Positions 27,438 to 36,043 of a stretch of DNA of 64,000 nt are shown piece after piece. Position 1 is the first letter of the stretch. Each line of letters begins with the position of its first letter. The translations under genes were made by a program, and so were the position numbers. The notes under the pieces were generated by a model that ran no database searches, had not been told where the DNA came from, and saw only the letters and a list, made by a program, of their open reading frames with translations. The stretch is taken from contig DAOOIT010000016.1 in NCBI GenBank assembly GCA_035384565.1, positions 1 to 64,000 of the forward strand, in the 5' to 3' direction. The stretch comes from Planctomycetota bacterium (GTDB lineage: Bacteria > Planctomycetota > PUPC01 > DSUN01).

Positions 27438-27473
27438 TAACGTCTGCATGAGTGATGCGAAGATAGGAGGGGC

Positions 27474-27554
27474 GTCATTTCGGGCGTAGCGCAGTCGGGG
27501 AGTCTCTTTTCTCTGGCGGCACAGGAGAGATGCCCCGCCTTAGCTCGGCATGAC
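27474..27554. repeat. GTCATTTCGGGCG-type repeat
   Basis: The unit runs from GTCATTTCGGGCG to GCTCGGCATGAC, with terminal GTCAT/ATGAC and an inner imperfect inverted pair (GGGGAGTCTC and GAGATGCCCC). Partial relatives occur at 47678-47714 and 51815-51854. Confidence 0.6.
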
Positions 27555-27605
27555 CGCCCTTTGCACTATTCATGCAGAAGGCTGTAGGCTGCGTACCGGA
27601 TCCAG

Positions 27606-27634
27606 TTGGCAGTTCGAGCGACATGGGTTATACT
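27606..27634 (+). promoter_or_regulatory. Promoter of the HEAT-like gene
   Basis: TTGGCA (27606-27611) and TATACT (27629-27634) are 17 bp apart, each matching consensus at five of six positions, 39 nt before the ATG. Confidence 0.75.
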
Positions 27635-27672
27635 GTAATGGCGGCGCGGGAAGGTGCTGATATGAGACGGCC

Positions 27673-28233
27673 ATGACCCTGAACTTCAAGACGACGGTGG
27701 TGCTTCTGCTCATCGTGGCGGGGGGGTACTACGCGTACTCCTTGTACTTCCCTGGTGTGGATACTGGGGACGTCGCGAAGCTGTTGCGCAGCCACCGCCG
27801 AGCCGAACCCGGGGCGCAGACGGTGCTCAAGCACCGGATCATGACGACGTATGACTCGAAGAGGGACTACGCGATCATCTTTCGCGCCCTGGACAGCCCC
27901 AGCCCGGCCACGCAGGCCCTGGCAGTCGAGATTCTCACCGAGAAGGTGGAGCGCCGGGCCCTCCCCAAGCTGCTGGAGATGCTGAACGATCCGACACGGG
28001 CGGAGTTCGTCCTGGAGACGGTCGCAGCCGCCATGGGCACGCTGGATGTACGCGAGGCGGTGCCACGCCTCGTCGAACTCACCGACACGTCGGAGCCTCC
28101 AGCCGTGCGCTCGGCGGCGCACAATGCCCTGGTGAGAATGACCGGGGCGGGCGCTCAGGTGAAGTTCGGGCCCAACTCTCGCGAGCAGTGGACCTTGTGG
28201 CTCCGCACCCAACAATCTGGCGGGACACGCTGA
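27673..28233 (+). CDS. Membrane-anchored HEAT-repeat protein
   Basis: The 186-residue protein has an N-terminal membrane span (TTVVLLLIVAGGYYAYSLYF). Two to three HEAT-like helical repeats follow: DSPSPATQALAVEILTEKVE, ALPKLLEMLNDP and AVPRLVELTDTSEPPAVRSA. HEAT repeats bind other proteins; no catalytic residues are visible. It has a good promoter of its own and is convergent with the next gene (20-nt gap). The function is unknown. Confidence 0.75.
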   Translation: MTLNFKTTVVLLLIVAGGYYAYSLYFPGVDTGDVAKLLRSHRRAEPGAQTVLKHRIMTTYDSKRDYAIIFRALDSPSPATQALAVEILTEKVERRALPKLLEMLNDPTRAEFVLETVAAAMGTLDVREAVPRLVELTDTSEPPAVRSAAHNALVRMTGAGAQVKFGPNSREQWTLWLRTQQSGGTR

Positions 28234-28253
28234 CCTGAAACAGCCGCGGCCGG

Positions 28254-29084
28254 CTACTGGCGTTGCGCAGTGCCGGGAGTGGGGCTCGCCTCCTCCGGCA
28301 GAGCAGGAGTCTCGGCGATCACTTGCTCCTTGATCAGCGTCAGCCCGAATAGCGTCTTCTCCTTCAGCACCTCGCCGTTGTCTGACACCCACGCTTGCGC
28401 CTTCAGGTAGCCCGACCGAATCTCCACCACGTGCGTATCCCAGGAGCGGCCGGCCCATTGCAGCGGTTCCCGGCCCACCACCTCCAGTTCCACCTCCGTG
28501 GGCTCCAGCGTCAGGGGGTTCAGCACGATCACCGACCAGCGCAGCCCCACGCGAAGCGGCGGCAGGGCCAAGAGGGGCGACAGCCCCGTCGCCACCAGGC
28601 CCCCGCGAGGCAGGGGCAGCTTGTGCACCTGCTCACCCTCGCCCTGGACCGCCGCGCGCAACACCAGGTCCCCGTCCACCACCTCGCCGCGGCACTCCGC
28701 GTCAATCACGGGCGAATGCAGCACCATGGAGAACCGCTCCAGCGCGTATCCCTTGTCCACCACGACCACCATGTCCAGAGCGAAAGCCGACAGCTTCTCC
28801 AGGAATCCCGGCACGGGCGCCCGCAGCCGGGTGGCATTGCTGATGCGGTACTTCCCGTCCTCGGAATAGAGGAACACCGTCTCGGTGTACCCCATCTTTT
28901 CTCGAACGCCCGGCAGGTAGATTGCCATGCGGTTCTGGTAGTTCTGCCGATCCGCCGTCAGCACCGAGCGATAGGTGCCTGGGATGGACTCGGGCTTGAC
29001 CTCAAGCAGCCACCGCCGGACAAGGGAGGTCGTCATGACCGCCCAGAACCCGATCACCGCCACCACCACGAGCCGATGGAGCAT
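28254..29084 (-). CDS. Exported or anchored beta-rich protein of unknown function
   Basis: I start at the ATG at 29084, which has AGGAG 8 nt upstream, 14 nt after the CYTH gene. The 276-residue protein has an N-terminal membrane segment (MLHRLVVVAVIGFWAVMTTS) and a soluble, mostly beta-strand domain (ETVFLYSEDGKYRISNATRL, LRVGLRWSVIVLNPLTLEPT, WDTHVVEIRSGYLKAQAWVS). The overall pattern resembles periplasmic DUF3108-type or lipoprotein-sensor folds, but I do not recognise the family. It is co-transcribed behind the CYTH gene, which may point to a shared phosphate- or nucleotide-related role. Confidence 0.6.
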   Translation of the reverse strand: MLHRLVVVAVIGFWAVMTTSLVRRWLLEVKPESIPGTYRSVLTADRQNYQNRMAIYLPGVREKMGYTETVFLYSEDGKYRISNATRLRAPVPGFLEKLSAFALDMVVVVDKGYALERFSMVLHSPVIDAECRGEVVDGDLVLRAAVQGEGEQVHKLPLPRGGLVATGLSPLLALPPLRVGLRWSVIVLNPLTLEPTEVELEVVGREPLQWAGRSWDTHVVEIRSGYLKAQAWVSDNGEVLKEKTLFGLTLIKEQVIAETPALPEEASPTPGTAQRQ

Positions 29085-29098
29085 CTTCCCGGCTCCTG

Positions 29099-29653
29099 CT
29101 ACCCCGCGGGGGGACATGATGCCGCGTCACCTGGCCCGGTCGTCTGCCCTGGCTGCATGTCGCCGTAGGACTGGCTCAGAATGTCCTCGGGAGCCACTCC
29201 CAGTTCGGCCAGAAGCCGCCGGAGGAGAGCGTGGGCCGCGGCGTCGGACTCGACCCCATCCATAACGGCCTCAAGCTCGATGAACGTGCCCAGTCCCTCC
29301 ACCTCGTCCAGGTGAACCCGCACGTTCTCCAGCATGTAGAGCGCACGTTCCTTCTGCACGTGCGCGCAGGAGCCGTGACGGGCCTCGAGCTCTCGGAGCG
29401 TCTCCTCTGCGTCGGGCACGGACAGCAGCTCATAGTGGCTGTCGCGGATTCCGGCCACGTCGGCGCGCCGATAGCGCACCAGGGTCGCCTCCCCGGGCTG
29501 CTCGATGCGGAGTTTCAGCCGCCCGTCAGGCACGGCGAAGTAGACGTCGGTTTGACGACGCGTCCACACGTGAAGCGCTCCTGCACGCCGGCAGATCGCC
29601 TCCGCGCGCGCCAGATCGCGGCACCTGGCTTTGACCTCGATGTTCCTCTTCAT
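29099..29653 (-). CDS. CYTH-domain phosphatase/cyclase (CyaB/ThTPase-like)
   Basis: The 184-residue protein opens MKRNIEVKARC, the N-terminal signature of CyaB-like CYTH enzymes (EVK supplies the metal/phosphate-binding Glu and Lys). The tunnel strands follow: QTDVYFAVPDGRLKLRIEQP, LVRYRRAD, VQKERALYMLENVRVHLDEV and TFIELEAVMDG. CYTH proteins hydrolyse or cyclise triphosphates such as thiamine triphosphate, tripolyphosphate or ATP. The exact reaction cannot be told. No ribosome site precedes the ATG, and the -10 lies only 6 nt upstream, so the mRNA is probably leaderless. Confidence 0.82.
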   Translation of the reverse strand: MKRNIEVKARCRDLARAEAICRRAGALHVWTRRQTDVYFAVPDGRLKLRIEQPGEATLVRYRRADVAGIRDSHYELLSVPDAEETLRELEARHGSCAHVQKERALYMLENVRVHLDEVEGLGTFIELEAVMDGVESDAAAHALLRRLLAELGVAPEDILSQSYGDMQPGQTTGPGDAASCPPAG

Positions 29654-29659
29654 ACCGCC

Positions 29660-29688
29660 ATCTTACGCCTGCCCATGAGCGGCGTCAA
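29660..29688 (-). promoter_or_regulatory. Promoter giving a probably leaderless CYTH mRNA
   Basis: On the minus strand TTGACG (29683-29688) and TAAGAT (29660-29665) are 17 bp apart. Initiation 6-7 nt after the -10 would fall on the A of the ATG at 29653. Confidence 0.65.
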
Positions 29689-29702
29689 GGGAGGCACCCA
29701 AC

Positions 29703-29731
29703 TTGATCGGCTGCTGCCCCATGAGTATCAT
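29703..29731 (+). promoter_or_regulatory. Promoter of the E1 dehydrogenase gene
   Basis: TTGATC (29703-29708) and TATCAT (29726-29731) are 17 bp apart. The -10 lies inside the perfect palindrome at 29716-29736. Confidence 0.65.
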
Positions 29732-29736
29732 GGGGC
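29716..29736. promoter_or_regulatory. Palindrome over the -10 box: candidate operator
   Basis: GCCCCATGA (29716-29724) and TCATGGGGC (29728-29736) are perfect inverted repeats with a 3-bp centre. They cover the -10 of the E1 promoter and lie 28 bp from the divergent CYTH -35. The geometry fits a dimeric repressor site. Confidence 0.55.
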
Positions 29737-29781
29737 GGTTCAAACGTGTCCGGGCAGTATCCAGCACGCTGGAGGAAGCGC

Positions 29782-32085
29782 ATGGTTCGCGAGTTGACAG
29801 TGCTGCCCAGCTTCGACCCGAAGATCGTCGAGCTTGGCCAGATTCCTGTGTACCAATACAACCGCACGCTCGAGCAGGAACTTGCCGACGGGCGGCTGAC
29901 CGAGCGCGATGCCAGGCAGTTCCTCGAGTTCATGATGACGATCCGCGCCTTCGAGGAGATGATCGTCGCGGCGCGCAACCAGGCCTATGAGCCGCTCAAG
30001 GGCATCGCGTTCGAGTATCGCGGCCCCACCCACCTCTCGATAGGCCAGGAGGCCACCAGCGTGGGCGGGTGCGCCGCCCTCCGCCTCACCGACTACATTA
30101 CCAGCACCCACCGCGGGCACGGCGACGGCATCGCCAAGGGCTGCTTCGCCGTCTACCAGCGCGACCCCGCCACGCTGCGCAAGGTGCTGGGTCTCTCGGA
30201 GGCCGAGAAGCTCAGCGAGGAGGCCCTGCGCGAGAGGGCCATGGAGCACCACCTCTTCCGCACGGCTGCCGAGCTGTTCGGGCGCGACGCCGGCTACTGC
30301 CGGGGCCGCGGGGGCGGGATGCACATCGCCGATTTCAGCGTCGGCCACCTGGGCGCCAATGCCATCGTCGGCGGCAGCATCGGCATCGCGGCAGGGGCGG
30401 GAATGTCGGCACGCTATCGCCACAGCGGCCAGGTGTGCCTCTGCTTCGCGGGCGACGGCGCCTACTGCAACGGCATTTCCTTCGAAGCCCTCAACATCGC
30501 CTCGATGGGACAGTTCACCAACGAGCTGGCGTCGCACCCCTTTGGCGTCCCCACCATCTTCGCCATCGTCAACAACCAGTACGCCATGACCGGCCAGGTA
30601 GACGGCGAGGTAACAGGGGTGGACCACATGGCCCGCCGCGGCGCGGCCTTCCGGCCGGACAACCTGCACGCCGAGGTGATCAACGGCATGGACGTTCTGG
30701 CCGTCCTCGACGGCGTGCGCCGCGCCGCCGAACTCGCCCAGGAGGGCAAGGGCCCCGTCATCCGCGAGCTAGTGACCTATCGCTACCACGGCCACTCGCT
30801 GAGCGACCCTCGCATCGAGTACCGCTCGAAAGAGGAGGAGGCCGCCTGGCGGCAGGTGGACCCCATCGCCCGCCTCTCCGGCCAGCTTGTCGAAGCCAAG
30901 GTGTGCACCCAGGACGAGATCGAGGCGCTCCAGAGGAAGGTGGATGAGCGGCAGGGCCGCGCCGCGCGCCGCGCGGCAGAGGCCCCTGAGCCGAAGGCCG
31001 AGGACGTGCTCGTATTCATGTACAGCAGCGGCACGTCGGACACGGTTCCCGCCGCGGCCAAGGAGCCCCGCCAACTCACCACGCCTGAGCCTCTCCCGCG
31101 CAAGGGCGGCAAACTGAGCTTCAAGGATGCCATCAAGGAGGCCCTCATCGAGGAGATGGTGCGCGACAACCGCGTGATCTTCTACGGCGAGGACGTGGCC
31201 GACTACGGCGGCGCCTTCAAAGTCACCAAGGGGCTGATTGACATCTTCGGGCGTGATCGCGTGTTCAACACCTCCATCTCCGAGGCTGCGATCATCGGCA
31301 CCGCGGTCGGTGCGGCCATGACGGGCCTCCGCCCCGTGGTGGAGCTGATGTATTCGGACTTCGAGTACCAGGCGGGCGACCAGATCTACAACCAGGCGGC
31401 CAAGTGGTCGTACATGTCGGGGGGCTCCCTGTCGGTGCCCCTCGTCATCCGCTCGTCGGTGGGCGCGGGCAAGGGCTATGGAGGCCAGCATTCGCAGAGC
31501 CTCGAATCGCATTCCACGCACACGCCCGGCATCAAGGTGGTCTTCCCCAGCACGCCGTACGACGCGAAGGGCCTGCTCAAGACGGCCATCCGCGATGACA
31601 ATCCCGTGATGTTCTGCGAGAGCCAAGCCCTCTACAACGATCTGGGCGAGGTGCCGGCCGAGGACTACACAATCCCCTTCGGCCGGGCGGCCGTCCGCCG
31701 CGAGGGCTCCGACCTCACCATTGTGGTCTGGGGCAAGGTGGCGTCCGACGTCCTCGAGGCCGCCCGAGTCCTCGAAGCCGAGCACAGCATCGCTGTCGAG
31801 GTCATTGATCCCCGCACCCTCATCCCGTTCGACATCGAGACCGTGTTGCGCTCGGTGCGCAAGACCGGCCGAGCCATCGTGGCCTCACAGGCCTGCCGCA
31901 CCGGCAGCTACACGGGCGAGATCGCCGCGCAGATTCAGGAGCTGGCCTTCGACTACCTCGACGCCCCGGTCGGCAGGATTGGCGCCCTGGATGGGGTGTC
32001 GCCGCAATCCTACGTCCTCGAGCAGGCTTTCCTGCCAAGCGTAGCCACCATCATCGAGACCGCGCGCAAACTGGTCGGGCGGTGA
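29782..32085 (+). CDS. Fused E1 alpha/beta subunit of a 2-oxoacid dehydrogenase
   Basis: The 767-residue protein starts at the ATG at 29782, just after GGAGGA. Residues 1 to ~390 are an E1-alpha: FMMTIRAFEEMIVAAR, STHRGHGDGIAKGC, CRGRGGGMHIADF, and the thiamine-diphosphate motif GDGAYCNGISFEALN with NNQYAMTG. Residues ~430-767 are an E1-beta: RVIFYGEDVADYGGAFKVTK, SISEAAIIGTAVGAAMTG, HSTHTPGIKVVFPSTPYDAK and VIDPRTLIPFD. These subunits are usually separate. E1 decarboxylates pyruvate, acetoin or branched 2-oxoacids and passes the acyl group to E2 lipoyl domains. No E2 or E3 gene is in the window, so the substrate is open. Confidence 0.9.
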   Translation: MVRELTVLPSFDPKIVELGQIPVYQYNRTLEQELADGRLTERDARQFLEFMMTIRAFEEMIVAARNQAYEPLKGIAFEYRGPTHLSIGQEATSVGGCAALRLTDYITSTHRGHGDGIAKGCFAVYQRDPATLRKVLGLSEAEKLSEEALRERAMEHHLFRTAAELFGRDAGYCRGRGGGMHIADFSVGHLGANAIVGGSIGIAAGAGMSARYRHSGQVCLCFAGDGAYCNGISFEALNIASMGQFTNELASHPFGVPTIFAIVNNQYAMTGQVDGEVTGVDHMARRGAAFRPDNLHAEVINGMDVLAVLDGVRRAAELAQEGKGPVIRELVTYRYHGHSLSDPRIEYRSKEEEAAWRQVDPIARLSGQLVEAKVCTQDEIEALQRKVDERQGRAARRAAEAPEPKAEDVLVFMYSSGTSDTVPAAAKEPRQLTTPEPLPRKGGKLSFKDAIKEALIEEMVRDNRVIFYGEDVADYGGAFKVTKGLIDIFGRDRVFNTSISEAAIIGTAVGAAMTGLRPVVELMYSDFEYQAGDQIYNQAAKWSYMSGGSLSVPLVIRSSVGAGKGYGGQHSQSLESHSTHTPGIKVVFPSTPYDAKGLLKTAIRDDNPVMFCESQALYNDLGEVPAEDYTIPFGRAAVRREGSDLTIVVWGKVASDVLEAARVLEAEHSIAVEVIDPRTLIPFDIETVLRSVRKTGRAIVASQACRTGSYTGEIAAQIQELAFDYLDAPVGRIGALDGVSPQSYVLEQAFLPSVATIIETARKLVGR

Positions 32086-32107
32086 GCAGCGGAAAGGGAC
32101 TTCCCGG

Positions 32108-32548
32108 ATGGCCGACAGCCCTTCGACCTATCATCGGGCGCTGCCGCTCACGACCGGGCAACTTGAGGCGCTCTGCCCCGCCAGCGTCTTCCGCCAGGCG
32201 GCGCGGTACGCCAAGAGCGCGCACATGGTGGACCGGCTGCGAATCGGCGAGGCCCTCTACGCGCGGTTCCACGGCACCCGAGGCATCTACTCGACTCGCA
32301 TCGCCGTGGCCGAGCGCGACCTCAAGTTCGAATGCACGTGTCCGCTGGCCAACCCCCGCCAGCCCTGCAAACACGCCATCGCGCTGGGCCTGGGCTGGCT
32401 CGAGAGCCCTGGCAGCTTTCACGACCTGGACCTCACGCTGGCACGCCTGGCCCACGCGCGCAAGGCTGAAATCCTCACGCTGTTGCGCCAGGCCGCCCAG
32501 CAGTTGCCAGAGCTCGTTCCCCTGCTCGACCGGCGCCGCCCCTCGTAA
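32108..32548 (+). CDS. SWIM zinc-finger protein
   Basis: This 146-residue protein contains a SWIM finger: FECTCPLANPRQPCKHAIAL gives CxC followed by CxH, the zinc ligands. A helical C-terminus follows (LTLARLAHARKAEILTLLRQ). SWIM domains bind DNA or proteins and are often found on SNF2 helicases; here the finger stands almost alone. It lies 22 nt after the E1 gene on the same strand and is convergent with the next gene (3-nt gap). A link to E1 is not evident. The function is unknown. Confidence 0.75.
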   Translation: MADSPSTYHRALPLTTGQLEALCPASVFRQAARYAKSAHMVDRLRIGEALYARFHGTRGIYSTRIAVAERDLKFECTCPLANPRQPCKHAIALGLGWLESPGSFHDLDLTLARLAHARKAEILTLLRQAAQQLPELVPLLDRRRPS

Positions 32549-32551
32549 CCG

Positions 32552-35047
32552 TCATTCCATTCCGCAGACCGCCTCAGCCGCCCACCGAAGCTCCAGCCGC
32601 ACGACGCGGCGGTTCATCGCGTCAGCGACGTAGAGGCGCCCTCTCTGCACCTGCCCCGCGCTCACGGCCATCGGCCAGCCGAGCGGCACGTCGGGCTCGG
32701 GCACGGGGCTCTGTGGGCCGGCGGAGTCGGGGTTGCCGTAGTAGCCGAAACGCAGGATCTCATTCCCCGCGTTGTCCACCACCGCCACATAGTAGTCCAG
32801 AGCGTTGGGGATGTAGAGGCGCCCCCACGGGTCGAGGTCGAAGCGGCCCTCCTTGCACACGCAGCCGCCTTCCACCTGCGGCGCCAGGATGGGATAGGCG
32901 GCAAGAGCGCCCTTCACATAGTCCCCCACCTGACTCCCCGCCCAGGCCATGCCCTGGCCCTCCGCCTCTTCGCCCTGCGCGAGCTTCACGTAGCCGCCAC
33001 CTTCGGGGCCGAACTTGACAATGGCGCCCTTGGTGCGCCGCTTGTCAGCGGCCGCGGGAGAGCCCGCCGGGGCGCCGTGGAGGCCAACATAGATGTTGCC
33101 CGCTGCATCCACGCACAGCCCGCCGCCTTGGGGGTCCGTCGGCCCCACCAAACCATCGGCGGGGCCGGAGTGCTTCTCGGCCTGCCCATTCGCGTCCCAC
33201 ACGCTGACATGGTACTTGCACCAGTCGAACATGTGATGGACGTAGATTCGGCCGCTCGGGGCGACCCAGAGGCCCTTGTTCGACCACCCGTGGCCGTAGC
33301 GGCCATAGACGTCTTTGCCTGTAGTGGTCAGCGTGGTCGTGTTCTTGCCTGTGGCGGCGAACGGCACAGGCTTGAACTCGCAGTCGAAGCGGGTCACGAG
33401 TTCGTGCCAGCCCTGCTGGCCATAGACGTAGAGGCGGCCGTCGGGGCCGAAGGCCAACTCCATCCCCTTGAGCGGGAAGGGCCTCTTCTCGCCCGTGAGG
33501 CCGTCGCAGCGGGTGAGGCCGCTCCAGCCGTCGCTCACCACGATGTCGTCGGAGAAGGGGTCGGCCCACACCTTGACCACGGCCTCGGGCATCAGAACCT
33601 CCTCGCCGCCCAGCTTGCCGGTGACGACGAACGCCGTCCCACGGTCCTCGATGCGGGTGACGCCCTCCGTCTTCATCCCGCGCCCTTCGGGATGAATGGC
33701 CTCCTGGCACACGTTGCTGAGCCAGATAACGGCGGGGTCCTGCGAGGCATCCACGGCCATCGCAGGAGCGTTCAGGCAGCCGAGCGTCAACTCGGCGAGC
33801 ACCTTGCCGTCCTTCCACCCCGAGAGCTTGAGCAGCTTGACCTCGTTGACGGCCTTGTAGCCGTTGACGATTCTCCGTGTGGTGACGTAGACCCCCGGCC
33901 CCTTGGGGCTGAGAGCCACCAGGTCGGGCCACTCGACAGGCGTAGAGCCGAGCAGCTTGCCGGCAGGGTCGTACACGGCGAGGCGCTGGTTCACCCGGTC
34001 GCACACGTAGATGCGCCCCTCCCTGTCGGCGGCGAGTCCGTGCAAGGCGCTGAGGCCGTTCTTGCGGCCCCAGTTGGTGTAGTGATACCAGCCGTTCTTC
34101 TCCTTCGCCCAGAAGTTATCGGCAGGCACGTCAATCGCAATGAAGGGGGAGCGTTCGCCGGTCGCTGGGTCCACCTTGAAGACCTGTCCGTCAGCGATCT
34201 TGCGGCTCTCGTGATACCAGCCGGCGAGATAGAGGCTCCTGCCGTCAGGCGCGGCGGCCCAGCAGATCGGCCCCTGGGCGGGCGGCGCAGGCGTCTTCGT
34301 GTCGCCCCAGGCGATGCACGCGCCGTCGGCCGCGCGAATGCGGCACAACTCGCCGCGGCCGTTCGTGAGCCACAGCACCCCGCTCTGCACGCGACTCCCG
34401 ATGAAGCCGCCGATGGCCTCGGGGTGAATCCACGGCAGGAGTGCGTTGTGCTGCGGGGGACTGAGCTTCCCGTCGCGAAGCGCCGGCTTGCCAAAGCCTT
34501 CGACCTCCCCTGCCTTCAGGTTGGCGGGATAGGGGAAGATCGTTCGCAGGTACTTGCCCGTGCGGTCGAACACCTTGATGGTGAAGATGTTTCCCCCATA
34601 GCCGCCGCCCGTGGCCACGTAGACCTCGCCCTGGTCGTCGGTCGCAAGGCCGTAGACCTTGCTCGCGATGGCCTCGGGGCCGCCGATGATGCCGGAGAAC
34701 ACCGCCTGCGCGCCGAGGCGGACATAAGCTTTGAAAGGCGCGCCCTTGGCCGGCTGGCCGAGGTCATCGGAACCATCCCACTCGAGGCTCTGCGTCAGCC
34801 CGGGCCTCAGGGGCGGCGGCGGCGCGTTCTGGCCGCCGAGCGCCCCGGCGGCCAGATGCCGCACGACGTTGCTCTGGACATCGAGGATGCTCACCTCGGC
34901 ATCCGTCGGCGCGTTGACCGCAAACTCGACGAGCCGTTTCGCCCCGTCCGTGCGCACGGTCGGCTTCTGCGCGAAGTCGGGCTTCACCTCGCCGGCCAAT
35001 GCCGTGCCGACAAGCAACGCACACGTTGCCGCAAGGGTGGTTCTCAT
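32552..35047 (-). CDS. Secreted NHL-type beta-propeller protein with FlgD-like Ig domain
   Basis: The 831-residue protein has a signal peptide (TTLAATCALLVGTALAG). An Ig-like domain of the FlgD type covers about residues 35-110 (VEFAVNAPTDAEVSILDVQS, LEWDGSDDLGQPAKG). The rest contains NHL/SMP-type propeller strands: GLATDDQGEVYVATGGG, GLAADREGRIYVCDRVNQRL, GGLCVDAAGNIYVGLHG and FDLDPWGRLYIPNALDYYVA. Such proteins are abundant in planctomycetes and are probably extracellular binding proteins; no catalytic residues are apparent. A GGAG lies 9 nt before the ATG. It has its own promoter and is divergent from the ThuA-like gene. Confidence 0.78.
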   Translation of the reverse strand: MRTTLAATCALLVGTALAGEVKPDFAQKPTVRTDGAKRLVEFAVNAPTDAEVSILDVQSNVVRHLAAGALGGQNAPPPPLRPGLTQSLEWDGSDDLGQPAKGAPFKAYVRLGAQAVFSGIIGGPEAIASKVYGLATDDQGEVYVATGGGYGGNIFTIKVFDRTGKYLRTIFPYPANLKAGEVEGFGKPALRDGKLSPPQHNALLPWIHPEAIGGFIGSRVQSGVLWLTNGRGELCRIRAADGACIAWGDTKTPAPPAQGPICWAAAPDGRSLYLAGWYHESRKIADGQVFKVDPATGERSPFIAIDVPADNFWAKEKNGWYHYTNWGRKNGLSALHGLAADREGRIYVCDRVNQRLAVYDPAGKLLGSTPVEWPDLVALSPKGPGVYVTTRRIVNGYKAVNEVKLLKLSGWKDGKVLAELTLGCLNAPAMAVDASQDPAVIWLSNVCQEAIHPEGRGMKTEGVTRIEDRGTAFVVTGKLGGEEVLMPEAVVKVWADPFSDDIVVSDGWSGLTRCDGLTGEKRPFPLKGMELAFGPDGRLYVYGQQGWHELVTRFDCEFKPVPFAATGKNTTTLTTTGKDVYGRYGHGWSNKGLWVAPSGRIYVHHMFDWCKYHVSVWDANGQAEKHSGPADGLVGPTDPQGGGLCVDAAGNIYVGLHGAPAGSPAAADKRRTKGAIVKFGPEGGGYVKLAQGEEAEGQGMAWAGSQVGDYVKGALAAYPILAPQVEGGCVCKEGRFDLDPWGRLYIPNALDYYVAVVDNAGNEILRFGYYGNPDSAGPQSPVPEPDVPLGWPMAVSAGQVQRGRLYVADAMNRRVVRLELRWAAEAVCGME

Positions 35048-35091
35048 GCCACTTCGCTCCAGGCTCCTGGGTTACCCTCGCCGTGCGCCGT

Positions 35092-35119
35092 ATCGTATTC
35101 CGTCCTGCGGCCCTGTCAA
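35092..35119 (-). promoter_or_regulatory. Promoter of the NHL propeller gene
   Basis: A perfect TTGACA (35114-35119, minus strand) and TACGAT (35092-35097) are 16 bp apart, 45 nt before the ATG. Confidence 0.7.
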
Positions 35120-35122
35120 GGC

Positions 35123-35151
35123 TTGATTTGCCTCCCCCCTTCGGCTAAGCT
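35123..35151 (+). promoter_or_regulatory. Promoter of the ThuA-like gene
   Basis: TTGATT (35123-35128) and TAAGCT (35146-35151) are 17 bp apart, 53 nt before the ATG. Its -35 is only 3 bp from the -35 of the divergent NHL gene. Confidence 0.5.
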
Positions 35152-35203
35152 GGCGCTCAGTCGCCGGCACACCCATAGATTTCCCTGTGGAAGGAGACCC
35201 CTG

Positions 35204-35938
35204 ATGCGTGCGATGGCTCTTGCCGCGTTGGTATTCGTCGGCCTGGTGAGCGGAACCGTTCGAGCCGCGGAGGCCGAGGGGAAGCTCAAGGTGCTCGTCG
35301 TGTGGGGCGGCCACGGCTTCAACCAGCCCGCCTTCTGGCAGATGTTCAAGGACAACCCCGACATCGCCTACACCGAGGCCAAGCACGAGAAGACCTCCGA
35401 GGTCTACGACCGCGACGACCTGCTCACCTACAATGCCATCGTGCTCTACGACTTCTGGCAGAACATCACGGACGACCAGAAGAAGAGGTTCGAATCCCTG
35501 CTCGACAAGGGCGTAGGTCTCGTCGTCCTCCACCACGCCCTGGCCACCTACCAGGACTGGCCTGTGTTCGAGAAGACGGTCGGCGGCAAGTTCCTCCTCC
35601 GCGACGAGGAGCGCAACGGCATCAAGGTGCCCAAGTCGGGCACCGGCGGCGGCGAGATCGCCCTGCACGTGTGCTCGAAGGACCACCCGATCACGAAGGG
35701 GATGGACGACTTCAAACTCCAGGACGAGTACTACAACAAGTGCCTCGTGAGCAAGGACGTGACGCTGCTCCTCACCACCGACTGCCCGGGGAATCAGAGG
35801 GAAGTGGCCTGGTGCCACGAACAGGGCAAGTCGCGCGTCGTCTACATCATGAGCGGCCACGACCAGAAGGTCTATAACGACGCCAACTACCGCCGGCTCC
35901 TGGCCAACGCGATCCAGTGGGCCGCCCGAAAGCTCTGA
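35204..35938 (+). CDS. Secreted ThuA-like domain protein
   Basis: The ATG at 35204 has AAGGAG upstream and is followed by a signal peptide (MALAALVFVGLVSGTVRA). The 244-residue protein is a single ThuA-like (glutamine-amidotransferase-like fold) domain: LKVLVVWGGHGFNQPAFWQM, YNAIVLYDFWQNITDDQKKR, GVGLVVLHHALATYQDWPVF and HPITKGMDDFKLQDEYYNKC. ThuA-like domains are linked to sugar utilisation in bacteria, but the chemistry is not known. It has its own promoter, and the PQQ-like gene follows 105 nt later on the same strand. Confidence 0.88.
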   Translation: MRAMALAALVFVGLVSGTVRAAEAEGKLKVLVVWGGHGFNQPAFWQMFKDNPDIAYTEAKHEKTSEVYDRDDLLTYNAIVLYDFWQNITDDQKKRFESLLDKGVGLVVLHHALATYQDWPVFEKTVGGKFLLRDEERNGIKVPKSGTGGGEIALHVCSKDHPITKGMDDFKLQDEYYNKCLVSKDVTLLLTTDCPGNQREVAWCHEQGKSRVVYIMSGHDQKVYNDANYRRLLANAIQWAARKL

Positions 35939-36043
35939 GCAGAGATTGGCGGTTGATCTCCTGCTCCTCTTCCGGGATAATCCGAGGTGGCGTTGTGGCC
36001 CGAGGGGCACGCTTCGGCCATCCCTGAACCTAGGAGGAATCGC

